A DNA stretch of 64,000 bases from Belnapia arida. Its GTDB lineage: Bacteria > Pseudomonadota > Alphaproteobacteria > Acetobacterales > Acetobacteraceae. The stretch spans positions 1 through 64,000 of the forward strand of contig NZ_JAETWB010000025.1 of NCBI RefSeq assembly GCF_016773205.1, read 5' to 3'. The position numbers and the translations under genes were made by a program. Of this stretch, positions 42,812-52,693 are shown in pieces; the stretch's first letter is position 1, and each line of letters opens with the position of its first letter. Below the pieces are notes generated by a model. That model ran no database searches. It was not told where the DNA came from and saw nothing but the letters and a program-made list of their open reading frames with translations.

Positions 42812-42948
42812 GAGGGGGCCATCCGGCCCCGGCCTGTCCTACCGCGACGCGGGGTTAATGCATTCGCAGCAACAAGCCCCTTCCGGCTCCCGAGGAAGCT
42901 AGGTAGTCCATGGGCACCCAACTGGAAATGGCTTTGGGCCACTCACCC

Positions 42949-43176
42949 TCAGTGCCGCTCGTGGTGCCATGCTTGGCCGTCCAGGCGACGGTCGACGCGG
43001 GAGCGTGCTTCATCGAGCAACACCGCCAGGCCATCGGGCACACTGCATCGCAGGGTTGATGTTTCGTAGGTGTTCGGTTCGAAGATGGTCAACATCCAGC
43101 CTTCCGCGCCATCGTCTTGCACCTCAATCCGATGGTCCCGGTAGTTCTCAACACCAACTTGGCGAGGGCCTGGCAT
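42949..43176 (-). CDS. small hypothetical protein
   Basis: 75 aa: NYRDHRIEVQDDGAEGWMLTIFEP forms beta strands and SVPDGLAVLLDEARSRVDRRLDG a helix. Looks like a small conserved soluble protein without known function. A 7-bp inverted repeat (TTGCGAT/ATCGCAA, 43279-43300) lies about 100 bp upstream and might be its operator. Confidence 0.5.
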   Translation of the reverse strand: MPGPRQVGVENYRDHRIEVQDDGAEGWMLTIFEPNTYETSTLRCSVPDGLAVLLDEARSRVDRRLDGQAWHHERH

Positions 43177-43691
43177 CAGGAGCTCCCAATCATCGACCTG
43201 GAAAGTTGTCTGGGTTCAATAGCTCCTGAGCAGTCAAGTTCGTAGAACTGACTTTGTTCCGCATGGCTACATCCTTCCTTGCGATAACCAGCGATCGCAA
43301 GTGACAAAGGCCTGTTAGGCTCCAACTACGGGGCTGTCGCGTGTTCTTCTAGCTGTCCAAGCCGTGCACCGCTCCTCGTACTTGCTGCTGCGCCAATGGC
43401 TTGCGCCTGAAAGTCGGACACGCAGTAGAGCACTTTGGACAACGGGTAAGGTATTTTGACATCCAGAAAGGTCCGCCTGAGCCGCTAATGCGTCAGCTTT
43501 CGCTTGGGCAGGCACTAAGGGTTTCGACACCGGCCGACGCCGCAGGAGAAAGCGGCCCCAACCCACGAGACAAGAGTACCAATCAACGCTTCCTTTGCGC
43601 CGGCGAATGGCGCTTGGATGATGCGATCGACGACCTTGCTGGATCCTGGTCCAACTCGTTCCGGCTATTCCACAATTGATTGAGGTGCGGC
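43177..43691. other. intergenic region before the GNAT gene
   Basis: 515 bp without a supported gene. Contains the 7-bp inverted repeat at 43279-43300 and, at its end, the GAGGTG ribosome site of the GNAT gene. Confidence 0.45.
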
Positions 43692-44585
43692 ATGAGCATC
43701 ACCTACCGGCCGGCGACCGCTGACGATCTCGTTCCCGCCACAAAGATCGTCCAACAGGCTTTCAGCGATCTGCGGCAACGGCATGCCGTGAACCTGCCAA
43801 CCAACCTGAGCCCGCCGCTGTTTCAAACCTTCTGTCTGACAGAGAACCCCGAAGGCCTATGGGTTGCGGAGTACGACGGAGCCGTCGTCGGCCTCGGCCT
43901 CAGTTGGATCTGCGGGGCATTCTGGTATCTGTCCCAGCTTTTCATTCGGCCCGACCTGCAGGCCAGCGGCGTCGGCCAGGGATTGATGGCGCGAACATTG
44001 GAACTGGCTGCACACCATGGCGCCACCAACCGGGCGCTCATCACACTCGGCTACAACATGAAATCCGCTGGCCTCTATCTCCGGAACGGACTGTTTCCGC
44101 GCGAGCCGCTGTTTCGCCTGGCGGCGCCGGCACCGAGTGTACGGTCCCGCCTGTCAATGTCCGATTGTGCTACCGTGCCCATAGCGCAGCCTGAGGATTG
44201 GGTGGGCAGGCTCGATGAGGCAGTGCTTGGCTTCCGCCGTCAACCGCATCATCGCTTTTTACAAGGAAGCGGCACGGTCCGCGCCGCGCAGATCGAGCAT
44301 GCAGGTCGGCCGGTCGGCTACGCCTATGTCGCGCCGACCGGCCATATTGGTCCGCTTGCCATCGAGCCTGGTACGGATGCACGACCGGTGATCCTGGCGG
44401 CAATCGGAAGCGCACTGGAGAGCAACCCGGCGCAGCTGTCGATAAACGTGCCGGGGAAGGCTGAGCGTGCCTTGCAGACGCTGCTGGAGCTTGGCTTCCG
44501 GTTAGAGGAGCCGATGGTTTTGATGTCCGCAAAGCCGTTCGGCGACTGGCAACACTACCTGCCCCGCGACCCCGGCTATCTGTAA
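43692..44585 (+). CDS. GNAT family N-acetyltransferase
   Basis: 297 aa from MSITYRPATADDL, with GAGGTG 5 bp before the ATG. An N-terminal GNAT domain has the acetyl-CoA loop in LFIRPDLQASGVGQGLMARTLELA and GLYLRNGLF; the C-terminal part (AAIGSALESNPAQLSINVP) repeats a weaker GNAT-like fold with LLELGFRLEEPMVLM, so it may be a two-domain member. Substrate unknown; no obvious neighbours in a pathway. Confidence 0.85.
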   Translation: MSITYRPATADDLVPATKIVQQAFSDLRQRHAVNLPTNLSPPLFQTFCLTENPEGLWVAEYDGAVVGLGLSWICGAFWYLSQLFIRPDLQASGVGQGLMARTLELAAHHGATNRALITLGYNMKSAGLYLRNGLFPREPLFRLAAPAPSVRSRLSMSDCATVPIAQPEDWVGRLDEAVLGFRRQPHHRFLQGSGTVRAAQIEHAGRPVGYAYVAPTGHIGPLAIEPGTDARPVILAAIGSALESNPAQLSINVPGKAERALQTLLELGFRLEEPMVLMSAKPFGDWQHYLPRDPGYL

Positions 44586-44780
44586 CTGCAGTTCGGCACT
44601 CTACAAACCTCATGGGTCTGCATCCGGTGAGCAACAGGATAGCAGCACGATCGAGGACGGGCATGAACGTGGCCTCAGCCTTGAGATCCGGTCAAGCGGG
44701 AACGAGTTCTTGGCAAAGTGAATTCCTGAGAAGGGGTGATGCCATGAAGCCGATGGGCATCTAGCGGGGGGGGGACGGCC

Positions 44781-45959
44781 ATGACCGTGGGAACAACCAT
44801 TGCGCCCGAGGCAGCACAGTTGATCGAGGCGGCCCATCATCTCGGCCCCGCCATTACAAGCATGCGGGATGAATTCGATCGAGAGCGCCGACTGCCAACA
44901 TCGCTCGTCGAGACATTGCGGGATCTCGGATTTTTCTCGCTTTGCCTGGCCCGCGCTTTTGGTGGCCCCGAGTTGAGCCTGACGGATTTCATCCGCGTCG
45001 TTGAGGCGTTAGGCCGGTTGGATGGCTCGGTTGCTTGGTGCGTCACCAATGGTGCGGCCTGCACCTGGTTCTCGGGCTTCCTACCCGGAGACTTCGCGCA
45101 CCAAGTCTTTGTGGAGGAGCGGGCGGTGGTGGCAGGAAACTTGGGAACCATCGGTAAGGCCGTCCAGGTGTCCGGCGGTTACCGGGTAACCGGGCGCTGG
45201 GCTTATGCCAGCGGCATCCTGCACAGCGGCTGGACGGCCGCGGGCTGCGTCGTGCTCGACGGTGACGCACCCCGCCTGGGGGCGGACGGAGCGGCAGAGA
45301 CAAGGACTGTGTTCTTCCCGACCGCCATGGCCGAGGTCATCGACACCTGGCACGTCGGCGGTCTTCGGGGAACCGGGAGCAACGATTATCGCGTTGCTGA
45401 CCTGTTCGTGCCGCTATCGCATACCATGACGTTCAGCGAACCCCCGCGGCTATCTGGGCCGCTCTACGCACTTCCTCGGCACACCTTCCTCGCTGCAACA
45501 ATCGCGGCTGTGCCGCTCGGCATCGCACGTGCCGCCCTTGACGCGTTTCGTGACCTAAGCGCCGGTAAAATCCCTCGTATCGGCTCGGCCCTGCTATGCG
45601 ACAGGCCCGTGATCCAGACCGCTATCGGGCGGGCGGAGGCGCAGTTGCGAGCTGCTCGGGCATTTCTGTTCGAGGCCTGCGACGAAGCCTGGAGCGCGAC
45701 ATCAACCGGCGTAGCACTAACCCTGGAGCAGCGGGCAACAGTTCGCTTGGCCTGCGCCCAGGTCGCGGAGACCGCGAAGGCCGTGGTGCAAGGCGTCTAC
45801 GATGCTGGCGGTGGCACTTCGGTTTACGAGAGTTGCCCCTTACAGCGTTGCTTCCGAGACGTTCACACCGCGTCGCAGCACGTCCAGGTCCAAAGCGTCA
45901 ACTTCGAGACTGGCGGCCGTGTCATGCTCGGGCTTGAGCCTGGCACACCAGTCTTGTGA
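44781..45959 (+). CDS. acyl-CoA dehydrogenase-like flavin monooxygenase
   Basis: 392 aa. The three domains of the acyl-CoA dehydrogenase fold are visible: an N-terminal helical part (LVETLRDLGFFSLCLARAFGG), a middle beta domain (VSGGYRVTGRWAYASGILHSG), and a C-terminal helical part ending in YDAGGGTSVYESCPLQRCFRDVHTASQHVQVQ (His-rich loop). The lack of a catalytic Glu and the end motif place it nearer to the group D FMN/FAD monooxygenases (HsaA, DszC) than to dehydrogenases. Ribosome site: run of eight G before the ATG. Confidence 0.85.
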   Translation: MTVGTTIAPEAAQLIEAAHHLGPAITSMRDEFDRERRLPTSLVETLRDLGFFSLCLARAFGGPELSLTDFIRVVEALGRLDGSVAWCVTNGAACTWFSGFLPGDFAHQVFVEERAVVAGNLGTIGKAVQVSGGYRVTGRWAYASGILHSGWTAAGCVVLDGDAPRLGADGAAETRTVFFPTAMAEVIDTWHVGGLRGTGSNDYRVADLFVPLSHTMTFSEPPRLSGPLYALPRHTFLAATIAAVPLGIARAALDAFRDLSAGKIPRIGSALLCDRPVIQTAIGRAEAQLRAARAFLFEACDEAWSATSTGVALTLEQRATVRLACAQVAETAKAVVQGVYDAGGGTSVYESCPLQRCFRDVHTASQHVQVQSVNFETGGRVMLGLEPGTPVL

Positions 45960-46363
45960 TCCGACCGCTGCGGGGCGGCAGACTACATCTATGGCCACGT
46001 TACCTGAACCGCTAATCGAATCGATGCGCAACTTGTGGCGAATGGCAAAGGACGCAGCACCTATGGTAATGCGACACTTATCGCATGTGACCGAGACGCC
46101 CAAGCTCCGGGCGCGGAGCATTTGTGCCGCCAATTGATCTCGGGTCCATGGCTGAATCGGGAGGGTTTGGGCGGTAGTAGACCGATCTGGGCTCCCGCCG
46201 GGAAAGGTGGGAAGCAGGCCTAACCATCCGATCGCTGCAACGGCCGCTCCGTGTCCATCGTGGACCCTATGGGCGGTTGCCGCTGTTCTCGGGAGCGAAC
46301 TTTACGTTGTCGGTGTCCTTCGACCCGGATTCCAGAAGTTCGCCCGGTGCATCGTGCCGCTAC
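45960..46363. other. intergenic region
   Basis: 404 bp with several small open frames on both strands; none has a convincing ribosome site or family resemblance. A minus-strand frame ending with VTCDKC motifs was considered and not supported. Confidence 0.4.
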
Positions 46364-47269
46364 TCACCTTTCCCGTTTCAACCGTCGCCACGCGCCCGGG
46401 GTGGAACCCATGGACTGACGAAACACTCGGGTGAAATGGCTTTGGTCAGCAAACCCGCTGCGCTGGGCGATCTCGGCGAGCGGAAGCGACTGGTCGAGCA
46501 GCAGCCCCCTGGCATGGTTGACTCGGCATGACTGGAGCCAGGTGTGCGGGGTGGTTCCCGTAGTCGCCTTGAAGGCCCGGGAAAAGTACGAGACGGACAG
46601 GCCGCAGGCGTCCGCGACTTCATGAAGCGAGACGTCGTCCGTGGGATCGGACGCGAGCATGTCCTGAGCGCGCCTGAGCTGCCAGGGTGCGAGACTGCCG
46701 GGGCGGGTCTCCCGTGGCCGCATCGCACCGTAGGTTGCCGCGATGTGCGAGGCCATCGCGAGCACGACGTGATCGAGATAGGCCTGTGCCACTTGGTTCG
46801 GATCCTCTACGACCGGCGCGAGCAACGTGGAGAGCTGCTGAGCGATCTGATCGCCGGACGTCCATTCCTCCCCTGTGGAAAAGCTCGTCACCGGCGGCGC
46901 GCCGGCTTCTGCGGCGAGGTCGTCGAGCGCGGTGCGCGGCAGGTGGACGTGGAGGCTGTCGACCTCCGCGCTCAGGAGCGCCCGCGTTTCGCGGCGCAGG
47001 TCGAGAATCGCCAAGGCGCCTCGCCCGACCTGCGGAGCTGGCAGGTGCTGGCCACCCACCCAGAGATCATGCGGCGGGTGCTCCTTGAGCTGCACGATGA
47101 GCAGGTGCGCATCCTGTGCAGGGGCCGTCGCGAGCGTCTGCCTCGAGCCGTCGAGGCGATGCCGGAACACGCCAATGCGCGCGTGTCGGGTCGCCGTGCT
47201 GATGGGACAGCGCGCCCGTGACGAGCCGTCAAAAAGAAGCTGTTGCTGCATTTCGGAAGGCACCCTCAT
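46364..47269 (-). CDS. AraC-family transcriptional regulator
   Basis: 301 aa. The C-terminal 100 residues hold the two HTH motifs of AraC/XylS proteins (DVSLHEVADACGLSVSYFSRAF and LPLAEIAQRSGFADQSHFTRVF). The N-terminal domain (beta-rich, HLLIVQLKEHPPHDLWVGG) probably binds an effector. Start at MRVPSEMQQQ (47269). Divergent from the DUF1127, cupin and DoxX-like genes across 260 bp, which it may regulate. Confidence 0.9.
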   Translation of the reverse strand: MRVPSEMQQQLLFDGSSRARCPISTATRHARIGVFRHRLDGSRQTLATAPAQDAHLLIVQLKEHPPHDLWVGGQHLPAPQVGRGALAILDLRRETRALLSAEVDSLHVHLPRTALDDLAAEAGAPPVTSFSTGEEWTSGDQIAQQLSTLLAPVVEDPNQVAQAYLDHVVLAMASHIAATYGAMRPRETRPGSLAPWQLRRAQDMLASDPTDDVSLHEVADACGLSVSYFSRAFKATTGTTPHTWLQSCRVNHARGLLLDQSLPLAEIAQRSGFADQSHFTRVFRQSMGSTPGAWRRLKRER

Positions 47270-47529
47270 GGGCTCCGCGCTCCACGGACACCGTTTCTGA
47301 TGGTCTCGATTGTCCGCCGTCAAGCGCAGACCGCCGCTAGTTGAGGCCAGCGGCCACGCCGCGCAAGGCTCAGCGGTGCGCACCGGCCGAAACAGGCGAA
47401 ACAGGGCGCTTCTATGCAATCGCCGCGGTCCCGGATCGGTGTTTCTGCGCCCTCCGCTCGGCCCAACGCCGATAACCGCGCCATCGACGCGCGCAGCCCT
47501 ACGCCAGCCCCGAGTTCAGGACCGCAGCA

Positions 47530-47772
47530 ATGACACTTGTTTTCACCGATTATCCCCCGCGCACCCTGCGAAGCTTGCCCCGTCCCAGCCTGGGCGACCT
47601 CGTCGCGGGCCTACTCCGGCGTGGCTGGACCGCTTGGGAGCGCCACCAGCAGATAGCGCGCGGTGCAGCCGAACTCGCTCAGCTGGATGAACGCATGCTG
47701 CGCGACATCGGGCTGACCCACTTCGACGTCATCCGCATTAGATCGAGCACCTTCTGTTACCCCGCGGACTGA
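47530..47772 (+). CDS. DUF1127 domain protein
   Basis: 80 aa. RGWTAWERHQQIARGAAELAQLDERMLRDIGLTHFDV (seen in shorter pieces) is the diagnostic DUF1127 pattern, with L..LDERML.DIGL. Arg-rich small proteins of this type occur in alphaproteobacteria and some take part in RNA turnover and phosphate or carbon control. First of three genes divergent from the AraC regulator. Confidence 0.85.
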   Translation: MTLVFTDYPPRTLRSLPRPSLGDLVAGLLRRGWTAWERHQQIARGAAELAQLDERMLRDIGLTHFDVIRIRSSTFCYPAD

Positions 47773-47887
47773 TCCCGTCTCGGCGTTTTCGACGATCCAC
47801 GGCGTGACCCGGCAAGCACCGGATCCCTCACCCACGCCAAAATCCTCCCTTCAACGCGCCGTCTATGGCGTAGATCAGGAGCTCCCC

Positions 47888-48355
47888 GTGACCACGACGG
47901 CCTACTCAAATGCTTTCTTTCGGGATCCGGCAGATCATCGCTGGCTCTCGCCTTTCCCCGGCGAATTCGTCGCTCACCACGTCAACGGCCAGCAGACCGG
48001 CCAAAACTTCTCCTGCGCCGAGGCTGAGATCGAGCCCGGGGTCGGCCAGCCGCTGCATATCCATCACACGATCGAAGAACTGCTCTACGTTCTCGAGGGC
48101 GAGATTACCTTCGCCCTTGAGGGGCGACGCTTCCGCAGCGGCCCGGGTGGCGTGTTGTTCATCCCGCGGGGCAGCGCCCACGCCTTCCGCAATTTCGGGA
48201 ACCGGCCGGCTCGGATGCTCGGTGTCTTCAGCCCGAGCGCCATGGACGGGTTCTTCGAAGCGATGGAGGGCCAGCTGCCGTCGGCTTTGCCCGAGATCGC
48301 GCGACGCTACGGCATCGAGTTTGTGGGTCCGATGATCGAGGCGGAACCAGCGTAG
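47888..48355 (+). CDS. cupin domain protein
   Basis: 155 aa. The cupin motifs are PLHIHHTIEELLYVLEGE (metal His-His-Glu) and GVLFIPRGSAHAFRNFG. A GTG start at 47888 with AGGAG 5 bp before it is better than the ATG at 47804, which has no ribosome site. A single small beta-barrel; probably a metal-dependent binding or isomerase protein, actual role unknown. Confidence 0.85.
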   Translation: MTTTAYSNAFFRDPADHRWLSPFPGEFVAHHVNGQQTGQNFSCAEAEIEPGVGQPLHIHHTIEELLYVLEGEITFALEGRRFRSGPGGVLFIPRGSAHAFRNFGNRPARMLGVFSPSAMDGFFEAMEGQLPSALPEIARRYGIEFVGPMIEAEPA

Positions 48356-48435
48356 CGCTTTCTCCAGCTCCGGTTCGCCTCTGAGTGCCGGCGCGTGACA
48401 CCGCTTCTTTCATCCCTCAGCTAGAGAGCTTCACA

Positions 48436-48849
48436 ATGATAAACCGTCGCGCCGAGCGTATCGGCCGTGCCCTCGTGCTTCTCGTGTCGGCCTTCCTTAT
48501 AACGGACGGGTTCATTCAGATTGTCTCGCCACCCTTCCTTGTTGCTGCGCTCACCCACATCGGCTTCCCGCCGCAGGCAGGCCCGGCCATCGCAGTCGTC
48601 ACCCTGACCTGCGCCCTGCTCCTCGCTGCTCGCGCCACGGCGCCGTTCGGGGCACTGCTCACTACGGCCTTCCTTGGCGGCGCGATCTGCGCGCATGTCC
48701 GCATCGGGGAGATAGGCTCTCCGCCGCAGCTCCTTTGCCTTGTCCTCGGCACGGCGCTATGGGGCGGGCTCGTACTGTCCGATTATCGTGTCCGTGCGCT
48801 GCTGGCGCCACGCCGAGCCGTCGACGGCTACCGTTCTGAAGCAGTCTGA
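48436..48849 (+). CDS. DoxX-like integral membrane protein
   Basis: 137 aa with four hydrophobic helices (LVLLVSAFLITDGFIQIV, AIAVVTLTCALLLAA, ALLTTAFLGGAICAHV and LCLVLGTALWGGLVL). The pattern FGALLTTAFLGGAICAHVRIG is typical of the DoxX-like (DUF-type) four-helix family, with a charged His-Arg in the third helix. AGAGAG lies upstream of the ATG. Likely co-transcribed with the cupin gene. Confidence 0.8.
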   Translation: MINRRAERIGRALVLLVSAFLITDGFIQIVSPPFLVAALTHIGFPPQAGPAIAVVTLTCALLLAARATAPFGALLTTAFLGGAICAHVRIGEIGSPPQLLCLVLGTALWGGLVLSDYRVRALLAPRRAVDGYRSEAV

Positions 48850-49526
48850 CGGGCTACAATTCCTGCTGCACCGGAAGGTCGACCGCGATGCGCACCCGAA
48901 GACAGCGCGCCTGCACAGCGCGCGTTAAAGTTGATTGCTTCCGCAGATCTTCGGCAAAAAGCTTAAGTACGGTGACCTGTACGGGTTCGGATATCAGGCA
49001 TTCATGTCCTTCCGGGGTGCCGGTTCATTGAAGTAACCCGGTCGGATCTCGGTAGCGTCGACCTCCGTGCCGAGGTTCGAGCACGGAGCAGGTGCTGCCC
49101 CGAATGCGGATAGTGGAGTTCCGCAGCCCACAGCCGCCGCGTGCGCCATCCTGCCGATCGCACTGGTCCCTCCGAAGCAGAGCGCGAAGGCACCAAGCGC
49201 TACGCGCCAACACAATGCCCGTATGACATTCGTTCTCCGATGCCCGGGGAGCGGGATGATCCGGCTCGCTGCGGGCGGCGGGATCGTGGGCTGCGACCGC
49301 TTCGCCATCCTGAAGATAACCGAGGAGCCTGGACCAATCTGATCACTCAACCGACGCACTTCGGAGGGCAGGATCGGTGAGCGATGCTCACTCAGCAGAA
49401 TCGATCCAGCCATCCCTGGAGTGAGCAAGCAGGTTGCGGCTTCCAGAGATAAGTGGCCGGCACGGGCGACGTCGCACTGAATTTGCCGGCGCCTGGCGCC
49501 TTAACACACCCATCAAGGGATCTGTC
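48850..49526. other. region without a well-supported gene
   Basis: 677 bp. A minus-strand frame at 48994-49428 contains a hydrophobic stretch (WRVALGAFALCFGG) that could be a signal peptide of a small secreted protein, but it has no ribosome site and I do not list it as a gene. Confidence 0.4.
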
Positions 49527-49715
49527 ATGAACCTCCGCCTCGTGCACCTCCTCGGTGCCATCCTCCTGGCAACTGCCGGCTGCGGATATTCTCCTTCCAA
49601 ATCGGGCCCGCTTTACCCGCGGGGTGGCGATTGCTGCAATCTGTCGCAACTCTCTCTCCAAGCTGCTGCTACGCCCGGGCGTCTGTCTTCGAAGACCGTT
49701 GCGGGCCATGGGTGA
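49527..49715 (+). CDS. small putative lipoprotein
   Basis: 62 aa from MNLRLVHLLG with AAGGGA upstream. The N-terminus is a lipoprotein signal: LLGAILLATAGC with a lipobox Cys. The mature part is short, with a second Cys pair (GDCCN). Its end overlaps the start of the PAP2 gene by 8 bp. Could be a genuine entericidin-like lipoprotein or a remnant. Confidence 0.45.
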   Translation: MNLRLVHLLGAILLATAGCGYSPSKSGPLYPRGGDCCNLSQLSLQAAATPGRLSSKTVAGHG

Positions 49716-50190
49716 GGTAAGGTGCGCCAGTTCCGCTCTGTCAGATTGGTCGGCATACTGGCGGGCGCCCCTTATAAGCGTCGGCATTTTCCTGCTCACT
49801 GCCGGCGTGGCAGATCGCTTACCGGCAGTCGACGAGGCCGTCCTGGCTTGGACACGCTCCGATGACGATCCGCGGAACGTCGCGGGGCCGGTCTGGCTGA
49901 CGACCCTGTTTCAGGCCGCGGCTGTCGCCAGCAGTACGGCTGCGCTTCTCGGTGTGGTCTTTGCTGCCTCCGCTGCCCTGCTCCTGGCGCGGCGGAGGCG
50001 CGAGGCAATAGCAATAGTGCTATCCTCCGGAGGAGCGTTCACGCTCGCGCAATGCCTGAAGGCGCTCTTCGATCGTCAGCGGCCAAACGAAATGTACCGC
50101 TTGGTGGAGGCCGTCGGGCCGAGCTTTCCCAGCGCTCAGACCCTCGTGGTCACCGCGACTTGGACCGCGCTGGCTTGTATCGCTACGCCA
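49708..50190 (+). pseudogene. PAP2 superfamily phosphatase, truncated by an IS5-type element
   Basis: Starting MGEVRCASS, the protein has several hydrophobic helices, KALFDRQRP (first PAP2 motif K-x6-RP) and PSFPSAQTL, where the second motif normally reads PSGH: the His is replaced by Gln. Shortly after, the sequence enters the inserted element near 50190, and the third motif is missing. The frame stops at 50334 inside the element. Non-functional. Confidence 0.65.
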
Positions 50191-51292
50191 TCTTGTTGCG
50201 TGGGTCGCCCACTTGGGTGCGGTCGGGTAGGCTGGCGCAGGGGCGAGCCCTCGAGCAGTGAGGGACCCCCGCCGTGCCGTTCAAGTCCAACGCTGATCGC
50301 CGGCACCACGTCCCCAAGCAGCGCCATAGGGTGACCAACTGGGCTGAGTACGACGCCGGCCTACGCGCCCGCGGCAGCCTCACCGTGTGGTTCACGGCCG
50401 AGGCGGTTGAGGGGTGGGGAGCCGAGGCGCGCATGGGCCGGGGTGGTCAGGCGAAGTACTCGGACTTGGCGATCGCAACTGCCCTGACGCTGCGTGCCGT
50501 GTTCCGCCTGGCGCTGCGCCAGACCGAGGGCCTGATCGGCTCCCTTCTGCAGCTGCTTGGTCTCGATCTGGCAGTGCCGGACCACTCGACCCTGAGCCGC
50601 CGTGCCGAGACGCTGGAGGTGGTGCAGCCGAAGGCAGGCGGCGAGCCGGTGCACCTGCTGGTGGACAGCACTGGTCTTCGGCTATTCGGCCCAGGCGAGT
50701 GGCTGATCGGGAAGCATGGCCGCAAGCGGCGCCGGGGCTGGAAGATGCTCCACCTCGCCACCGATACCGACACGGGTCAGATCGTCGCCTCGGTCCTGAC
50801 GGACCGGGAGGCCGATGACGGTTCGCAGGTCGGCCCTTTGCTCGAGCGGGTTGGTGGTTCCGTGGCGTCCCTCACCGGTGATGGTGCATACGACCGCGAC
50901 GACGTCTACGCCGAGGTCACAGCACGAGATCCCGATGCGGTCGTGGTGGTACCGCCACGCGCGAACGCTGTACCAAGCGAAACCGCGCCGTCCCACCCAA
51001 CGCAGCGGGACACGCATCTCCGATGTATAACTGAGCGCGGCCGCATGGGTTGGCAGAAGGCTCCAGGGTATAACTGGCGTGCTCTGGTTGAGGCCGACAT
51101 CTCAAGATGGAAGCGCGTCATTGGTGACGGGCTGCGCTCGCAGACAGATAGGCGGCAAGCGACCGAGGTGGCCATCGCCGCCACCGTGCTAAACCATATG
51201 CTTGAGCTCGGACGGCCGGAGTACGTCCGCGTCGCATGACCCCGAACGCAAGCAGGGACCAGCACGTCGGTGCAGCTGACCAATGCAACACG
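50190..51292 (+). mobile_element. IS5-family insertion sequence
   Basis: One intact transposase gene. Near its ends are imperfect inverted repeats (left TGTTGCGTGGGTCGCC at about 50193, right complement TGTTGCATTGGTCAGC at about 51270-51285; 12 of 16 agree), so the limits are approximate. Flanks belong to different genes (PAP2 to the left, IS481 to the right), so no target duplication can be recognised. Confidence 0.6.
50274..51239 (+). CDS. IS5-family transposase
   Basis: 321 aa starting with GTG (MPFKSNADRRHH). DDE residues are in LLVDSTGLRLFG, LTGDGAYDRDD and VEADISRWKRVIG. Full length and without shifts, so probably active. It truncates the PAP2 gene. Confidence 0.88.
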   Translation: MPFKSNADRRHHVPKQRHRVTNWAEYDAGLRARGSLTVWFTAEAVEGWGAEARMGRGGQAKYSDLAIATALTLRAVFRLALRQTEGLIGSLLQLLGLDLAVPDHSTLSRRAETLEVVQPKAGGEPVHLLVDSTGLRLFGPGEWLIGKHGRKRRRGWKMLHLATDTDTGQIVASVLTDREADDGSQVGPLLERVGGSVASLTGDGAYDRDDVYAEVTARDPDAVVVVPPRANAVPSETAPSHPTQRDTHLRCITERGRMGWQKAPGYNWRALVEADISRWKRVIGDGLRSQTDRRQATEVAIAATVLNHMLELGRPEYVRVA

Positions 51293-51549
51293 GCGTCGTC
51301 GAGGGCGAAGTTGGTGGCGCGGCGGAGTGCGCAGACCACGGCGCGTTCCTCGTCATTGGCCTTCCACGGCAACTTATGCGGCGTGGCCGGCCGATCAAGG
51401 CAGTCGGCAGGGCCGCGCTTGCGCCATTTGCGGATGGTCTCGGTGCTGACGCTGTAGCGCTGCGCCAGCACACCGGAGGGCTCGGTGGATCGTGTAATCT
51501 CGGCGCGGACGGCAGGGGTGGTCCGGGCATTCGGGTGGATCTGCGCCAT
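51286..51549 (-). pseudogene. IS481-family transposase N-terminal fragment
   Basis: Starting MAQIHPNARTTPAVRAEI, the frame has the IS481-type HTH (LAQRYSVSTETIRKWRKRG) and PHKLPWKAN...ALRRATNFALDD, then runs into the end of the IS5-type element near 51290. The catalytic domain is missing. Confidence 0.65.
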
Positions 51550-51614
51550 GGGCTACCTCCGACCAGAGGCGCGAGCGGTCAAGCGCTCGAAGCGGTAAGC
51601 ATAGTCTACAATCG

Positions 51615-51835
51615 TCAGCCCAACCGGGTCCCAACAATGTTCTGCGACCAGACAGTTAGGTCACGCCGCGGATCAAAGCCGCTATCCAGGTTGAGCACCA
51701 TCGCCGCTGCCAGCACACCCATAATGCCGAGGACGATGGTGAGACCATCCGGCTCAGCGCGCATTAGGCGCTGCAGACCCACCGGGCCGCCGGCCTTAAT
51801 TTCCACCACCACCTGCGCCACGCTCTGCTCATCCT
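51615..51835 (-). pseudogene. Bug/TctC substrate-binding protein fragment
   Basis: VVVEIKAGGPVGLQRLMRAE, PDGLTIVLGIMGVLAAA and DSGFDPRRDLT match the N-terminal third of Bug proteins (VVVENRPGA.G..G...A..PDG.T). No signal peptide and no C-terminal part. A decayed copy beside the IS cluster. Confidence 0.6.
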
Positions 51836-51889
51836 GGCCCACCACGCTAACCGCTGCAGGCGTCAGGCTACATCAGCGGCAACCCACTT

Positions 51890-52693
51890 TTACGGAGGCA
51901 GGGCAAGTGGCTGAAAACCATTGGGTGTTGCGCTGAAAAAATTCATCATCACCGCATTGAAGGGGGCGGGGTTCTCGACGGTGCAAGCGTGCGCACCATG
52001 GTCCGTGAGCCAGAGCGTGGCATTGGGCAGGCCGGCCGCCAAGGCCTCCGACGCCGTGTACGGCACCAACAAGTCATCCTTCGCAGCCGCGACCAGCGTT
52101 GGGTGACGAATGCTTGGCAGATCGGTCATAACGTCGAAAGCGTGGAGGGCGCCGATGCGCTTGCGCAGCGTGTCCTCGCCCTGGAATGTGGCGGTGCCGT
52201 GCTCGATCTCAGCCAGGATTTTTTCGTGATGCGCCGAGGCATAGGCGGCGCTGTGCAGGAACAGGGGCTGGGCGGCCACATAGGCACCTGTCCCCTGGCT
52301 TGCCAGAACGCCCAGCCTCACGTCGAAGCAGCGGGCGGTGTGGCGGTCGGCTTGGGCCCAGGCGTTCACCAGCACTAGCCGTCCAACCCGCGCCGGCGCC
52401 CGCCGCGCCAGTTCCAGGCCCACCAGCCCGCCAAGCGCATGGCCCAGGATATGAGCGGTGGGACATTCCGCATCATCCAAGATTTCCAGCACATCATCCG
52501 CCATGTGGCCAATGCTGTAACCCTCGGGCAGGGCCGCGCGGTTGGCGCCGGTGCCGCGATGGTCGTAGTGCAGCACCCGGAATTGCGTCTCCAGCGTCGG
52601 CACCTGCGGCGCCCAGAAACCGGCTCCGCCACCGAGGCCAGCGGAGAGCACCACCACCTCGCCATCCGGTTGGCCGGTCAGGCGGTACTTCAC
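51890..52693 (-). CDS. rutD: RutD-like alpha/beta hydrolase
   Basis: 267 aa from the GTG at 52693, which overlaps the rutC stop (GTGA). The alpha/beta hydrolase fold is evident: [19 protein letters not shown], nucleophile elbow LGHALGGL, and the final His in DHGAHAC. The nucleophile is Ala in place of Ser, as described for RutD, which speeds the hydrolysis of aminoacrylate. The fourth gene of the rut operon; the pathway degrades uracil to 3-hydroxypropionate and ammonia. Confidence 0.85.
   Translation of the reverse strand: MKYRLTGQPDGEVVVLSAGLGGGAGFWAPQVPTLETQFRVLHYDHRGTGANRAALPEGYSIGHMADDVLEILDDAECPTAHILGHALGGLVGLELARRAPARVGRLVLVNAWAQADRHTARCFDVRLGVLASQGTGAYVAAQPLFLHSAAYASAHHEKILAEIEHGTATFQGEDTLRKRIGALHAFDVMTDLPSIRHPTLVAAAKDDLLVPYTASEALAAGLPNATLWLTDHGAHACTVENPAPFNAVMMNFFSATPNGFQPLALPP

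Noticed and set aside
45840-46133. 97-codon minus-strand frame with a VTCDKC motif
   Set aside because: Only one Cys pair, no ribosome site, and it overlaps the end of the flavin monooxygenase gene.
48994-49428. 144-codon minus-strand frame with a possible signal peptide
   Set aside because: No ribosome site or conserved motif; the hydrophobic stretch alone is weak evidence.
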